NCBI GenBank assembly: GCA_033856515.1
Contig: JAWVEY010000017.1
Coordinates: forward strand, 1-64,000
Length of the DNA stretch: 64,000 nucleotides
DNA from: JALZKA01 sp033856515
GTDB lineage: Bacteria > Actinomycetota > Thermoleophilia > Solirubrobacterales > 70-9
Reading direction: 5' to 3'
Part shown: positions 42,275 through 50,378 of the stretch, piece by piece
Numbering within the stretch: the stretch's first letter is position 1
How the letters are laid out: each line of letters starts with the position of its first letter
Notes under the pieces: generated by a model
What the model was told of the DNA's origin: nothing
The model's database searches: none
The model's input: only the letters and a program-made list of their open reading frames with translations
Made by a program: the position numbers and the translations under genes

Positions 42275-42310
42275 GCGCTTCAGCGCGAAAGCAGCATGTG
42301 TCGTTGGGTA
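42275..42310 (-). promoter_or_regulatory. Leader module of the plsC-like gene, homologous to the metH leader
   Basis: On the minus strand, TACCCAACGACAC then ATGCTGCTTTCGC (42310-42285) matches the metH leader at 24 of 26 bases. It runs into the hairpin GCGC-TGAA-GCGC (42286-42275). The metH counterpart is GCACC-TAAA-GGTGC. The stem has therefore changed on both sides while the loop pattern TRAA is kept. Both hairpins end 11 bases before an ATGCCCGAC start. Confidence 0.65.
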
Positions 42311-42359
42311 GCTAGGAGGGACCGCCGTCCGTGGCGCGGGTCCCATAGTTTGCTACCCA
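42305..42359 (-). terminator. Large hairpin between glpK and the plsC-like gene
   Basis: TGGGTAGC (42359-42352, minus strand) pairs with GCTACCCA (42312-42305). Inside it GGGACC pairs with GGTCCC around a GC-rich loop. It may end the glpK transcript or form the upstream half of the leader of the next gene. The 3' arm is the start of the conserved leader core. At metH a comparable outer stem GGGTATC/GATACCC surrounds the SAM riboswitch. Confidence 0.5.
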
Positions 42360-42374
42360 GGTGCCGCCCGAGGG

Positions 42375-43835
42375 TTACTCGGCCTCCGAGGACGCCCAGC
42401 CGCGGGAGCGCTCGACCGCGCGATGCCACTCGTCCATCAGGGTCTCGCGCTGGTCGTCCGACATCGTCGGCTCGTAGCGCTCGGCCTCCCGCCAGCGCTC
42501 GGCAACTTCGCCCTGATCCCAGACGTCGGCGCCGATCCCGGCCAGGTACGCGGCCCCGAGTGCGGTCGTCTCGGCGATCTCCGGCACCACGACCGGCACG
42601 CCCAGAATGTCCGCCTGAAACTGCATGAGCCAGCCATTGTCGGCCGCGCCGCCATCGGCGCGAAGCTCGGACAGCGCCTCACCCGAGGCGGCCTCCTGTG
42701 CACGGACCGCGTCCACCGTTTGATACGCGATCGCCTCCAGGGCGGCGCGCGCCAGGTGTTCGCGTCCCGAGCCCCGCGTGAGGCCGACGATCGTGCCACG
42801 CGCATACGGATCCCAGTGAGGAGAGCCAAGGCCGGTCAGCGCCGGGACGAAGTAGACCCCGTCGTTCGAATCGAGCGAGCGGGCGAGCGCCTCCGTCTCG
42901 CCCGCGTCTCCGATGATCCCGAGGCCATCGCGAAGCCACTGCACTGCGGCGCCGGTAACGAAGATGGCCGCTTCGAGCGCGTAGGTCGTCGTTCCGCCCA
43001 CGTCCCAGGCGACCGTGGTGAGAAGCCCCTCACGCGGGTCGGGCATCTCGGTGCCGGCGTTAAGGAGGACGAAGCTGCCGGTGCCGTAGGTGTTCTTGGC
43101 GTCGCCTGGCGCGTGGCATGCCTGTCCGAAGAGGGCCGCCTGCTGATCGCCCGCGATGCCGGTGACAGGCACCTCGCCCCCCAACACCGACGTGGTGCCG
43201 AACTCGCCTGCCGACGGAAGGACCTCGGGGAGCGTCGACGGATCGACGCCCAGCAGATCGCACAGCTCCGCGTCCCACTCGCATTTCTTGATGTCGAACA
43301 GGAGGGTGCGCGACGCGTTCGATGCCTCCGTCGCGTGCCGGCCGGTGAGCTTGAAGACAAGCCACGAGTCGATCGTCCCGAAGACGGCGTCGCTCGCGCC
43401 ATCCGCGTTCTGGAGGAGCCACTCGATCTTCGTTCCGGAGAAGTAAGGGTCGAGGACAAGCCCGGTGCGCTCACGGACCAGGTCCTCGTGGCCCGCCTCG
43501 CGGAGCTCGTCGCAGCGCGAAGCCGTGCGGCGGTCCTGCCACACCAGCGCGTGGTGGACTGGCTCGCCGGTGTCCGGGTCCCAGGCGACCACCGTCTCGC
43601 GCTGGTTCGTGATGCCGATGGCGTCAAGCGCGGCGCCCTCTGTCCCAGCATTCCTCAGCGCCTTCTTCGCAACGCGAAGCGTCGTGTCCCAGATCTCTGT
43701 CGCGTCGTGCTCGACCCAGCCGGGGCGCGGGAAATGCTGCTCGAACTCCGAGTAGGCGCGCCCGGCGATCTTCCCGTCGCGATCGAAGACGAGGCACGTC
43801 GAGCCGGTCGTTCCCTGGTCGATCGCGAGGATCAT
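42375..43835 (-). CDS. glpK: Glycerol kinase
   Basis: The protein has 486 residues. FGGY-kinase motifs: the N-terminal phosphate loop LAIDQGTTGSTCLVFD, ITNQRETVVAWD, the family signature with YFSGTKIEWLLQN, GIAGDQQAALFGQ, and the C-terminal GTIVGLTRGSGREHLARAALEAIAYQT with LRADGGAADNGWLMQFQAD. It phosphorylates glycerol to sn-glycerol-3-phosphate, the backbone for the acyltransferase encoded downstream. Confidence 0.96.
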   Translation of the reverse strand: MILAIDQGTTGSTCLVFDRDGKIAGRAYSEFEQHFPRPGWVEHDATEIWDTTLRVAKKALRNAGTEGAALDAIGITNQRETVVAWDPDTGEPVHHALVWQDRRTASRCDELREAGHEDLVRERTGLVLDPYFSGTKIEWLLQNADGASDAVFGTIDSWLVFKLTGRHATEASNASRTLLFDIKKCEWDAELCDLLGVDPSTLPEVLPSAGEFGTTSVLGGEVPVTGIAGDQQAALFGQACHAPGDAKNTYGTGSFVLLNAGTEMPDPREGLLTTVAWDVGGTTTYALEAAIFVTGAAVQWLRDGLGIIGDAGETEALARSLDSNDGVYFVPALTGLGSPHWDPYARGTIVGLTRGSGREHLARAALEAIAYQTVDAVRAQEAASGEALSELRADGGAADNGWLMQFQADILGVPVVVPEIAETTALGAAYLAGIGADVWDQGEVAERWREAERYEPTMSDDQRETLMDEWHRAVERSRGWASSEAE

Positions 43836-43916
43836 TCGCGCAGGCTATGCCGTTCCGGGGGCACTCGTGTCTATTGTCCCGCCCCAATCGCGTTGGAACA
43901 CTCCTGAAGGGACGTC

Positions 43917-44129
43917 ATGGCGGACATCGAGGCGCACATCACGGGAACGGTCTGGAAGATCGAGGTGGCGATCGGCGACGACGTCTCAGACGGCGACACG
44001 GTCGTGATCCTGGAGTCCATGAAGATGGAAATGCCGGTCGAATCCGAAGATGACGGCAAGGTTTCAGAAATCAGGTGCGAAGAAGGTCAGTCCGTCCAAG
44101 AAGGGGATGTGCTCGTAGTCCTCGAATGA
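43917..44129 (+). CDS. Small biotin carboxyl carrier / biotinyl-lipoyl attachment protein
   Basis: The protein has 70 residues, one lipoyl/biotinyl domain only. The biotinylation motif ESMKME has target Lys36. The mirrored half reads KVSEIRCEEGQSVQEGDVLVVLE. It is similar to the TB7.3-type single-domain BCCP of actinobacteria. It would serve an acyl-CoA carboxylase such as the one whose beta subunit is at 26153. It is followed 6 bases later by a crotonase gene. Confidence 0.93.
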   Translation: MADIEAHITGTVWKIEVAIGDDVSDGDTVVILESMKMEMPVESEDDGKVSEIRCEEGQSVQEGDVLVVLE

Positions 44130-44135
44130 GGGGGA

Positions 44136-44945
44136 ATGAATGCCGAGGAGTATGCCTCCGGCAAGCTTGTCCTGGATTTTCCTGCCGACGCCGTCGGTCG
44201 TCTTCGGCTGAACAATCCCGATAAGCGGAACGCACTGGACCACGAGGTTCTGGACGCCCTGGCAGGCGTCCTTCCGGAGCTCGATCGCGGGATCGAAGTC
44301 CGCTGCGTCGTCATCACAGGGACGGGCAAAGCGTTTTCGGCGGGATACGACATCGGCTCGATCCCCGCCGAGAGCTTCGAGCGCGACGCGGAGGCGCTCG
44401 TCGCGCATCCGTTCGCCGCCGCGATGGACGCCGTGAGCGCACATCCCTTTCCCGTTCTCGCGGCGATCAACGGCCACTGCCTGGGCGGCGGCCTGGAGCT
44501 CGCTGTCCGCTGTGACCTGCGGGTCTGCGCCAGCGGAGCAAAGCTCGGAATGCCGCCGGCCAAGCTCGGTCTGATCTATGGGCACACCGGCCTGGAGCGA
44601 TTCATCGACGTGATCGGAATCGCCGCCACGCGGGACCTCTTCCTGACCGGGCGTGTGGTCGATGCGGACAGGGCGCTTCGGATCGGTCTCGTGAACGAGC
44701 TTGCGGGCGATGATGAGATCGAGGATGCCTCCGTTGCCCTGGCGGCCGAGATCGCCGGCAACGCGCCGCTCTCGATGAAGGGCAACAAGCATGCGATCGA
44801 GATGCTGGCCCAAAGGGCCCGCCTCTCGGACGCCGTCGAGCGCGAGCTTGTGGAGCTTCGGGAGTCGTGCTTTGCGTCCGAGGACTTCCGCGAGGGCGTG
44901 ACCGCCTTCGCCGAGAAGCGAAAGCCGGTTTGGCATGGTCGCTGA
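44136..44945 (+). CDS. Crotonase-family protein, methylmalonyl-/ethylmalonyl-CoA decarboxylase-like active site
   Basis: The protein has 269 residues. The oxyanion hole is built by KAFSAGYDIG and INGHCLGGGLELAV. The hydratase Glu (PEIKLG) is replaced by PPAKLG (Ala142), and the second acid region reads LIYGHTGLERF with Tyr148. This resembles crotonases of the decarboxylase type more than true enoyl-CoA hydratases. Location next to a biotin carrier fits a role in handling (methyl)malonyl-CoA, but the reaction is inferred. Confidence 0.85.
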   Translation: MNAEEYASGKLVLDFPADAVGRLRLNNPDKRNALDHEVLDALAGVLPELDRGIEVRCVVITGTGKAFSAGYDIGSIPAESFERDAEALVAHPFAAAMDAVSAHPFPVLAAINGHCLGGGLELAVRCDLRVCASGAKLGMPPAKLGLIYGHTGLERFIDVIGIAATRDLFLTGRVVDADRALRIGLVNELAGDDEIEDASVALAAEIAGNAPLSMKGNKHAIEMLAQRARLSDAVERELVELRESCFASEDFREGVTAFAEKRKPVWHGR

Positions 44946-45813
44946 CGTCGAAGACAACCGCTCCGGAGGAAACGGCGCCGCGCCTGCGGAGCATCCGCCC
45001 GCGTCCATCGATCCGCCTCGGCCCGCGGAGCATCCGACGATCCCGCCCGCGCCCGCGCCCCCGCCCGAGCCTCCATCACCGCCGCTGATCGGCGACGACC
45101 TCTTGTCGCTTTCCAAACCCGAGCCCTACGACACATCCGAGTCGGTTCCGCCGCCATCAGCACCGCCGCAGCCAGCGCCCGCGATGACCCAGCCTCAGGC
45201 GCCTGCTCCTCCGCAGGCGCCCGTTGAGCCTCAGCCGCCCGCACAGGCCCCAGCGCCCGCTCCGCAGCAAGCGCCGGCCAAGGCCGCGCCAGCTCCCGCT
45301 GCCCCCGTTGCACAGCCCGTGCCCGAGCCCGTCGCCCAGCCCGCACCGGCGGCGCAACCCGTCGCGGCGCCGGTGCAGCCTCAGCCGGCAGCCCAGCCGC
45401 CGGTCTCGCAAGCGCCTCCGATCACCCCCATGCCTCCCCCGCCGGGCTGGTACGGCGACATCTTCGGCAATCCGCCGCGCTGGTGGGACGGCACCGTGTG
45501 GACCGAGCACGTCCTGGTGCCCCTGCCGGCGACGGAGACCGCCGTGCCTGCAGCGGACGATGTCGAGCTCTCGTTCCTCGACAACGCGCTGATCTCGATC
45601 TCCCTCGCGCCCGATTGGGCGAAGTTCCTCGCCGCGGCCGTGGTCACGGCTGTCCTGGCGCTGATCGGCCTGGGTCTGATCAACGGTGACTCGAGCTCCG
45701 ACGACGTGCCGGACGGCTTCGTGCCGCAGACACCTGAGCTCGAGGAAGGCACGATTCCGAACCCACCTGAGACGCCGGCGCCGACTGAGCCCGATGGCGA
45801 AGTCGACCGCTGA
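44935..45813 (+). CDS. Proline-rich DUF2510 membrane protein
   Basis: The protein has 292 residues from ATG 44935, overlapping the crotonase end by 11 bases. Residues 20-165 are Pro/Ala/Gln low-complexity and probably unstructured. A DUF2510 module follows (PPPGWYGDIFGNPPRWWDGTVWTEHV). Then there is one TM helix (FLAAAVVTAVLALIGLGLI) and an acidic, Pro-rich tail. In actinobacteria DUF2510 is a small motif near membrane anchors. The function is unknown. Confidence 0.82.
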   Translation: MVADVEDNRSGGNGAAPAEHPPASIDPPRPAEHPTIPPAPAPPPEPPSPPLIGDDLLSLSKPEPYDTSESVPPPSAPPQPAPAMTQPQAPAPPQAPVEPQPPAQAPAPAPQQAPAKAAPAPAAPVAQPVPEPVAQPAPAAQPVAAPVQPQPAAQPPVSQAPPITPMPPPPGWYGDIFGNPPRWWDGTVWTEHVLVPLPATETAVPAADDVELSFLDNALISISLAPDWAKFLAAAVVTAVLALIGLGLINGDSSSDDVPDGFVPQTPELEEGTIPNPPETPAPTEPDGEVDR

Positions 45814-45838
45814 CCACTAGCTGTCTAGTCTCCTCGCC

Positions 45839-46468
45839 ATGACCGGCGAGACGACCCCGATGGCGCATCTGGCGTCGAGCGACAAGGTGATGGCCGGCCT
45901 GATCGCCGACATCGGCCCGATGACGATCGAGAAGCGCCGGCGCGGGCGGCCGAAGGGGGATTCCTACGGCACGCTCCTGCGCGCGATCGTCGGCCAGCAG
46001 CTGTCCGTGAAGGCCGCGGCCACCATCTTCGACCGTGTCCTCGCCATCTTCGGCGGCAAGATGCCGACGGCGCAGCAACTACTCGACGCGGAAGAGACGG
46101 AGCTTCGCGGAGCAGGGCTCTCCGGGCGAAAGGTCGAGTACATGAAGGATCTGGCCTTGAAGGTCGAGAGCGGCGAGCTTGAGCTGGACCGGTTCGGCGA
46201 GATGACCGACGACGAGATCATCGCCGAGCTGACCGCGGTTCGCGGGCTCGGCGTATGGACCGCCCACATGTTCCTGATCTTTCACCTGGAGCGCCCGGAC
46301 GTGCTGCCGGTTGGCGACCTGGGCGTCCGGAACGCCGTTGCCACCGCATACGGCCTCGACGAGCCGCCCACGCCCGATGAGATGGAGCGGATCGCGGCGC
46401 AGTGGCGGCCGCACCGCACGCTCGCGAGCCTGTATCTGTGGGAGTCGTTGGCGAATACGCCTGACTAG
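45839..46468 (+). CDS. alkA: DNA-3-methyladenine glycosylase II (AlkA-type HhH-GPD)
   Basis: The protein has 209 residues. The helix-hairpin-helix is in ELTAVRGLGVWTAHMFLIF and the catalytic Asp160 is in VLPVGDLGVRNAV. YGTLLRAIVGQQLSVKAAATIFDRV is the first conserved block. It lacks the N-terminal beta domain of E. coli AlkA, like many short bacterial members. It removes alkylated purines from DNA. It stands 34 bases upstream of bioB but has no functional link to it. Confidence 0.9.
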   Translation: MTGETTPMAHLASSDKVMAGLIADIGPMTIEKRRRGRPKGDSYGTLLRAIVGQQLSVKAAATIFDRVLAIFGGKMPTAQQLLDAEETELRGAGLSGRKVEYMKDLALKVESGELELDRFGEMTDDEIIAELTAVRGLGVWTAHMFLIFHLERPDVLPVGDLGVRNAVATAYGLDEPPTPDEMERIAAQWRPHRTLASLYLWESLANTPD

Positions 46469-46502
46469 GTTTCGTCCGACCTTGTGCCTAGCCTCCCACG
46501 GG

Positions 46503-47666
46503 ATGGCGCCCCTCATCACGTTCGACGAGGCACTCGCTCTGGGGGAGTTGACTTCGCAGGAGGACATCCTCGCGCTCGTTGAGCGGGCGTGGGAGGCACG
46601 GCAGGAGCGCTTCGGCGACTCGACGGACCTCTGCTCGCTCGTGAACGCGAAGTCGGGCGGGTGCGCTGAGGACTGCGGCTTTTGCGCCCAGTCGCGCTAC
46701 GCCGAGGCGGACACGCCCATGCACGCGATGATGGAGCCCGAGCAGATCCTCGAGCACGCGAAGGCGGCCGAGGCGGCCGGCGCGCACCGCTTCTGCATGG
46801 TGACCCAGGGCCAAGGCCTCTCCAAGCGCGACTTCGAGCGCGTCGTGGAGGGCGCCAAGCTCGTCTCCTCGCAAACCAACCTCAAGCGCTGCGTCTCGAT
46901 CGGCCACATCTCGCCGGCGCGAGCGAAGACGCTCAAGGAAGCGGGCATCCAGCGCGTCCACCACAACGTCGAGTCGTCGAAGTCGTACTACCCGGAGGTC
47001 TCGACCACCGTCCGCTACGAGGGCCGCATCCGCACGATCGACGCGATCGAGGAAGCGGGGCTCGAGAGCTGCGTCGGCGGCATCCTCAACCTCGGCGAGT
47101 CGAAGCGCCAGCGCGTCGAGATGGCGTTCGAACTGTCCGAGCTCGACCCGACCTCGGTGCCGATCAACCTCCTGAATCCGCGCGCGGGCACGAAGTTCGG
47201 CGACCGTGACCTGATGGACCCCTGGGAAGTCGTCCAGTGGGTCGCGATTTTTCGCCTGATCATCCCGGGCGCCTTGTTCCGCCTCTGCGGCGGCCGGGTC
47301 GAGAACCTGGGCGAGTTGCAGCCGCTGGCCGTCAAGGCCGGCCTGAACGGCGTGATGATGGGTAACTTCCTCACCACGCTCGGCTCGGAGCCCGCGGACG
47401 ACCGCGCGATGTTCGAGGAGTTGGGCCTGAACGTCGCCCGCCAGGACGACAACGGCGCCAATCCCCGCCCCGACAATCGCGACGGGTGGCTCGAGGGCTC
47501 GACCCCCGCAACCGTCATCGACGAGTTGATCGACAGCCAGGCCGACGCCAACTTCTGGGATCCCTCGACGCAGCTCAGGGTGATCAAGACAAAAGGCAAG
47601 ACCCCGGAATACCCAGCGCGGCCCTCTGATGCCCCGGTGGCCGAACCGGCCGGCTGGGGCGACTAG
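46503..47666 (+). CDS. bioB: Biotin synthase
   Basis: The protein has 387 residues from ATG 46503; the longer frame would overlap alkA. The radical-SAM cluster motif is CAEDCGFC with Cys54, Cys58 and Cys61. Further signatures are CMVTQGQGLSK, HHNVESSKSYYPEVSTTVRYEGR, CVGGILNLGES and the substrate/second-cluster Arg region. The C-terminus is longer than in E. coli. It inserts sulfur into dethiobiotin. It is the first gene of the bioB-F-D run. Confidence 0.96.
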   Translation: MAPLITFDEALALGELTSQEDILALVERAWEARQERFGDSTDLCSLVNAKSGGCAEDCGFCAQSRYAEADTPMHAMMEPEQILEHAKAAEAAGAHRFCMVTQGQGLSKRDFERVVEGAKLVSSQTNLKRCVSIGHISPARAKTLKEAGIQRVHHNVESSKSYYPEVSTTVRYEGRIRTIDAIEEAGLESCVGGILNLGESKRQRVEMAFELSELDPTSVPINLLNPRAGTKFGDRDLMDPWEVVQWVAIFRLIIPGALFRLCGGRVENLGELQPLAVKAGLNGVMMGNFLTTLGSEPADDRAMFEELGLNVARQDDNGANPRPDNRDGWLEGSTPATVIDELIDSQADANFWDPSTQLRVIKTKGKTPEYPARPSDAPVAEPAGWGD

Positions 47667-47673
47667 ACGCCCC

Positions 47674-48864
47674 GTGGACAACGTGGGTGCCAGCCTCGCC
47701 GCGCTCGACCGCGCGGGGCTTCGCAGGAGCATGCGCACGATCTCCGGATCGCAGGGACCGCGCGTAATGCTCGACGGAGCCGAGGTCCTCCTCCTCTGCT
47801 CGAACAACTACCTGGGGCTGGCCGACCATCCGCGCGTCCGTCAGGCCGCAGCCGATGCAGCCGAGCGCTACGGAGCCGGAGCGGGAGCCTCCCGCCTGAT
47901 CTCGGGCGACATGGAGCTTCATGGCTCGCTGGAGCGACGCCTCGCGGCGTTCAAGGGCGCCGAATCCGCGCTTCTCTTCGGATCGGGCTATTTGGCGAAC
48001 CTGGGCATCGTTGCGGCGCTGGCGGGAGAGGGCGGCGTGGTCTTCTCCGATGAGCTCAACCACGCCAGCATCATCGACGGGTGCCGGCTCGCCAGGGCCG
48101 AGACGTTCGTTTATCGCCACCGTGACATAGAGCACCTCGCTTGGGGCCTCGAGCAGGCGGAGGGCCGCGGCGCGCTGATCGTCACCGACGGCGTCTTTTC
48201 CATGGATGGAGACGTGGCGCCCCTGCCCGCACTGGCTGAGCTCGCCGAGCGGCATCGGGTGCGGCTCATGGTGGATGAAGCTCACGGAACGGGGGCGATC
48301 GGCCCCGGTGGCCGAGGGACGGTGGCGGCTGCTGGGCTCGAGGGCAGGGTGGACGTCGTCGTGGGCACGCTCGGCAAGGCGCTCGGCAGCTACGGCGCCT
48401 ATGCGTGCACGTCCGCGCAGCTTCGCGAGTTCCTCATCAATCGCGCCCGGCCTTTCATCTTCTCGACCGCTCCTCCGCCCCCGTCGGTCGGCGCGGCGCT
48501 CGCCTCGCTCGCGCTCCTCGAGTCGCGGCCCGGCGTCGTCGAACACCTACGCCGGAACGCAGCGGTGATGCGCGAGGCGCTTGGCTCGTACGACCTGGAC
48601 GTCGGCGATTCGCGGACGCAGATCATCCCCGTGATGGTCGGCGACGCTCGCCGCGCGGTCCGGCTCTGCGAGCGCGCCCTCGACGGAGGCGTCTTCGCAC
48701 AGGCCATCAGGCCGCCGACCGTCCCCGAAGGGACGTCGCGCCTGCGCCTGACGGTGATGGCGAACCACCGCGCCGACGAGCTTCAAAATGCCGCCCGCGT
48801 GATCGGCAAAGCCGCGCGTGAGCTCGGCATCGCGCGGGGCGCGCACCTCAGACAAGCCGCCTAG
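47674..48864 (+). CDS. bioF: 8-amino-7-oxononanoate synthase
   Basis: GTG 47674 is chosen, 7 bases after bioB, giving 396 residues. Motifs: NNYLGLADHPRV, GAGASRLISGDMELHGSLE, SDELNHASIIDGCRLAR, VDEAHGTGAIGPGGRG and the PLP lysine in VGTLGKALGSYGAY. It condenses pimeloyl thioester with L-alanine. The next gene, bioD, begins at the base after its stop. Confidence 0.95.
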   Translation: MDNVGASLAALDRAGLRRSMRTISGSQGPRVMLDGAEVLLLCSNNYLGLADHPRVRQAAADAAERYGAGAGASRLISGDMELHGSLERRLAAFKGAESALLFGSGYLANLGIVAALAGEGGVVFSDELNHASIIDGCRLARAETFVYRHRDIEHLAWGLEQAEGRGALIVTDGVFSMDGDVAPLPALAELAERHRVRLMVDEAHGTGAIGPGGRGTVAAAGLEGRVDVVVGTLGKALGSYGAYACTSAQLREFLINRARPFIFSTAPPPPSVGAALASLALLESRPGVVEHLRRNAAVMREALGSYDLDVGDSRTQIIPVMVGDARRAVRLCERALDGGVFAQAIRPPTVPEGTSRLRLTVMANHRADELQNAARVIGKAARELGIARGAHLRQAA

Positions 48865-49533
48865 GTGAGCGCCGTGGACGGCGTCTTTGTCACCGGCACG
48901 GGCACCGAGGTCGGGAAGACCGTGGTTGCCGGCGTCATCGCCCGGACTGCAGCGGACGCTGGACGCAGCGTCTCCGTCTTCAAGCCCGCCGTCTCTGGCC
49001 TTGACGAGGCTCGTGAGCAGGGTGTAGTGCCGGACCACGAGCACTTGCGCCGCGCCGCGGGCTCCGGTCAAATCGATGGGGAGATCTCGCCCTACCTCTT
49101 CGGCCCTGCGGTCTCGCCGCACCTGGCCGCTGAACTCGAGGACACCGCGATCGAGACCGAGCGCCTACTGAGCGGACTTGCCGCAGCGCGAGGCGCCGGT
49201 GACTTCCTCGTCTGCGAGGGCGTTGGCGGGTTCCTCGTCCCGCTCAGACTCGACTACCTGGTGCGGGACTTGGCGCGGGACGCCGGCCTGCCCGTGGTCG
49301 TGGTCGCGGCGCCCGGCCTCGGCACGATCAACCACACGCTGCTCACGATCGAGGCGGTGAGGGCGGCCGGGCTCGAGGTCACGTGCGTCGTCGTCACGCC
49401 CTGGTCCGCTGAACCGGATCGCCTCGAGAGGTCAAATCTCGAGGCGATCCGGGAGATGGGCCGCGTGCGGGTCGAGACCCTGTGCTCGATCGACCTCGCC
49501 GACCCGGCCTCGTGGCCGGCGCTCGCGCTCTAG
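48865..49533 (+). CDS. bioD: Dethiobiotin synthetase
   Basis: The protein has 222 residues from GTG 48865. The P-loop is TGTGTEVGKTVVAGVI. Other blocks are VFKPAVSGLDE, LVCEGVGGFLVPL and VVAAPGLGTINHTLLTIEA. It closes the ureido ring with CO2 and ATP. Its stop overlaps the end of a small ORF on the other strand. Confidence 0.95.
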   Translation: MSAVDGVFVTGTGTEVGKTVVAGVIARTAADAGRSVSVFKPAVSGLDEAREQGVVPDHEHLRRAAGSGQIDGEISPYLFGPAVSPHLAAELEDTAIETERLLSGLAAARGAGDFLVCEGVGGFLVPLRLDYLVRDLARDAGLPVVVVAAPGLGTINHTLLTIEAVRAAGLEVTCVVVTPWSAEPDRLERSNLEAIREMGRVRVETLCSIDLADPASWPALAL

Positions 49534-49697
49534 CGCCACAGGAGGTCGGCGAGGACCGCTGCGGGATGCAGCGAGCCATTGGGACGGTCGCTGCGGTGCC
49601 GGGGCGGCAGGCCGTCGTCCGGCCAGCGGCTGCGGGTCCGGCTTTGGATTTCGCGGCTTCGCTGCTGGGCTAGTTCGATGTTGGTTCGGTGCTCCAT
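49530..49697 (-). CDS. Small ORF of 55 residues, unknown
   Basis: The frame runs from ATG 49697 to TAG 49532-49530. A very good Shine-Dalgarno (AAGGAGGC) ends four bases before the ATG, so translation is credible despite the length. The product starts MEHRTNIELAQQRSREIQSR, is Arg/Pro-rich and basic, and ends VLADLLWR. It is divergent from the CGNR regulator gene and shares its control region. I do not recognise a family. Confidence 0.5.
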   Translation of the reverse strand: MEHRTNIELAQQRSREIQSRTRSRWPDDGLPPRHRSDRPNGSLHPAAVLADLLWR

Positions 49698-49725
49698 GCT
49701 GCCTCCTTGAAACCGGCGTTTTACT

Positions 49726-49741
49726 TACGCTGGTTAGCGTA
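49726..49741. promoter_or_regulatory. Palindrome in the divergent region of the small ORF and the CGNR gene
   Basis: TACGCT-GGTT-AGCGTA is a perfect 6-bp inverted repeat. Its core GCTGGTTA recurs 32 bases on, at 49761-49768. The site lies between the two divergent start codons and could be the autoregulatory site of the CGNR protein. This is inference. Confidence 0.45.
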
Positions 49742-49779
49742 GCACCATTCAAGCTGCTTTGCTGGTTACACTCTGCTCC

Positions 49780-50340
49780 ATGACGCAGGTTGTCGGAAGC
49801 CCCGATACAGGTCCCGCCCCAGGCGAGCTGGAGATCGTGCGTCAATTCGTCAACACCTGGGACGCCGAACTCGAATCCGAAGCGCTCTTTTCCCCAGCTG
49901 GGCTCTCCGCTTGGCTCGCGGAGGCGGCTCTTGCCGACGGAGCCAATGCGAGCGATGCGGACCTGGTCCGGGTGCTCGAGGCGCGTGAGGCAGTTCGCGA
50001 GTTGCTGATTGCAAATAACACCGGCGACGCGCCCTCGCCTGCCGTGGTCAAGCGCATGAACAAGGCCTTCACGGGCCGCACACTCGAGGTTCGATTCAGC
50101 GGAGAAGGCGCCACCTCGCTCGTCCCAAAGGAGGGCGGCGTAGACGGGGCGCTCGCGAAGATCGCCGCGGTCGTGCGCGAGGCGATGCTCACAGGCGAAT
50201 GGCAACGCCTCAAGGCGTGCCCAGCCGAGGATTGTCAGTGGGCCTTCTACGACCGCTCCCGAAACCGCTCCCGGACCTGGTGCATGATGGAGGTCTGCGG
50301 CAACCGGGCGAAGGTGCGCAATTTCCGCGAGCGGCATTGA
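49780..50340 (+). CDS. CGNR zinc-finger / ABATE-domain regulator
   Basis: The protein has 186 residues from ATG 49780. The N-terminal ABATE-type domain has FVNTWDAELESEAL, then LVRVLEAREAVRELLIAN. The C-terminal CGNR zinc finger has Cys147, Cys152, Cys168 and Cys173 (CPAEDCQWAFYDRSRNRSRT, then WCMMEVCGNRAKVRNFRER). Such proteins are presumed DNA-binding regulators. It stands between bioD and bioA on the same strand, but a specific control of biotin genes is not shown. Confidence 0.92.
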   Translation: MTQVVGSPDTGPAPGELEIVRQFVNTWDAELESEALFSPAGLSAWLAEAALADGANASDADLVRVLEAREAVRELLIANNTGDAPSPAVVKRMNKAFTGRTLEVRFSGEGATSLVPKEGGVDGALAKIAAVVREAMLTGEWQRLKACPAEDCQWAFYDRSRNRSRTWCMMEVCGNRAKVRNFRERH

Positions 50341-50378
50341 GCCGGTTCCGCCGGGACGCGGTCTAGTGTCGCCCGCGA

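Noticed and set aside
42423..43907. A 494-codon open frame on the plus strand over glpK
   Set aside because: It is the mirror of a clear glycerol kinase on the minus strand, with Arg/Ala/Val-biased translation and no motifs.
45000..45440. Possible frameshifted or junk region of Pro/Ala/Gln repeats
   Set aside because: It is in frame between a good start and a DUF2510 plus TM segment. Low-complexity linkers of this kind are normal in actinobacterial membrane proteins.
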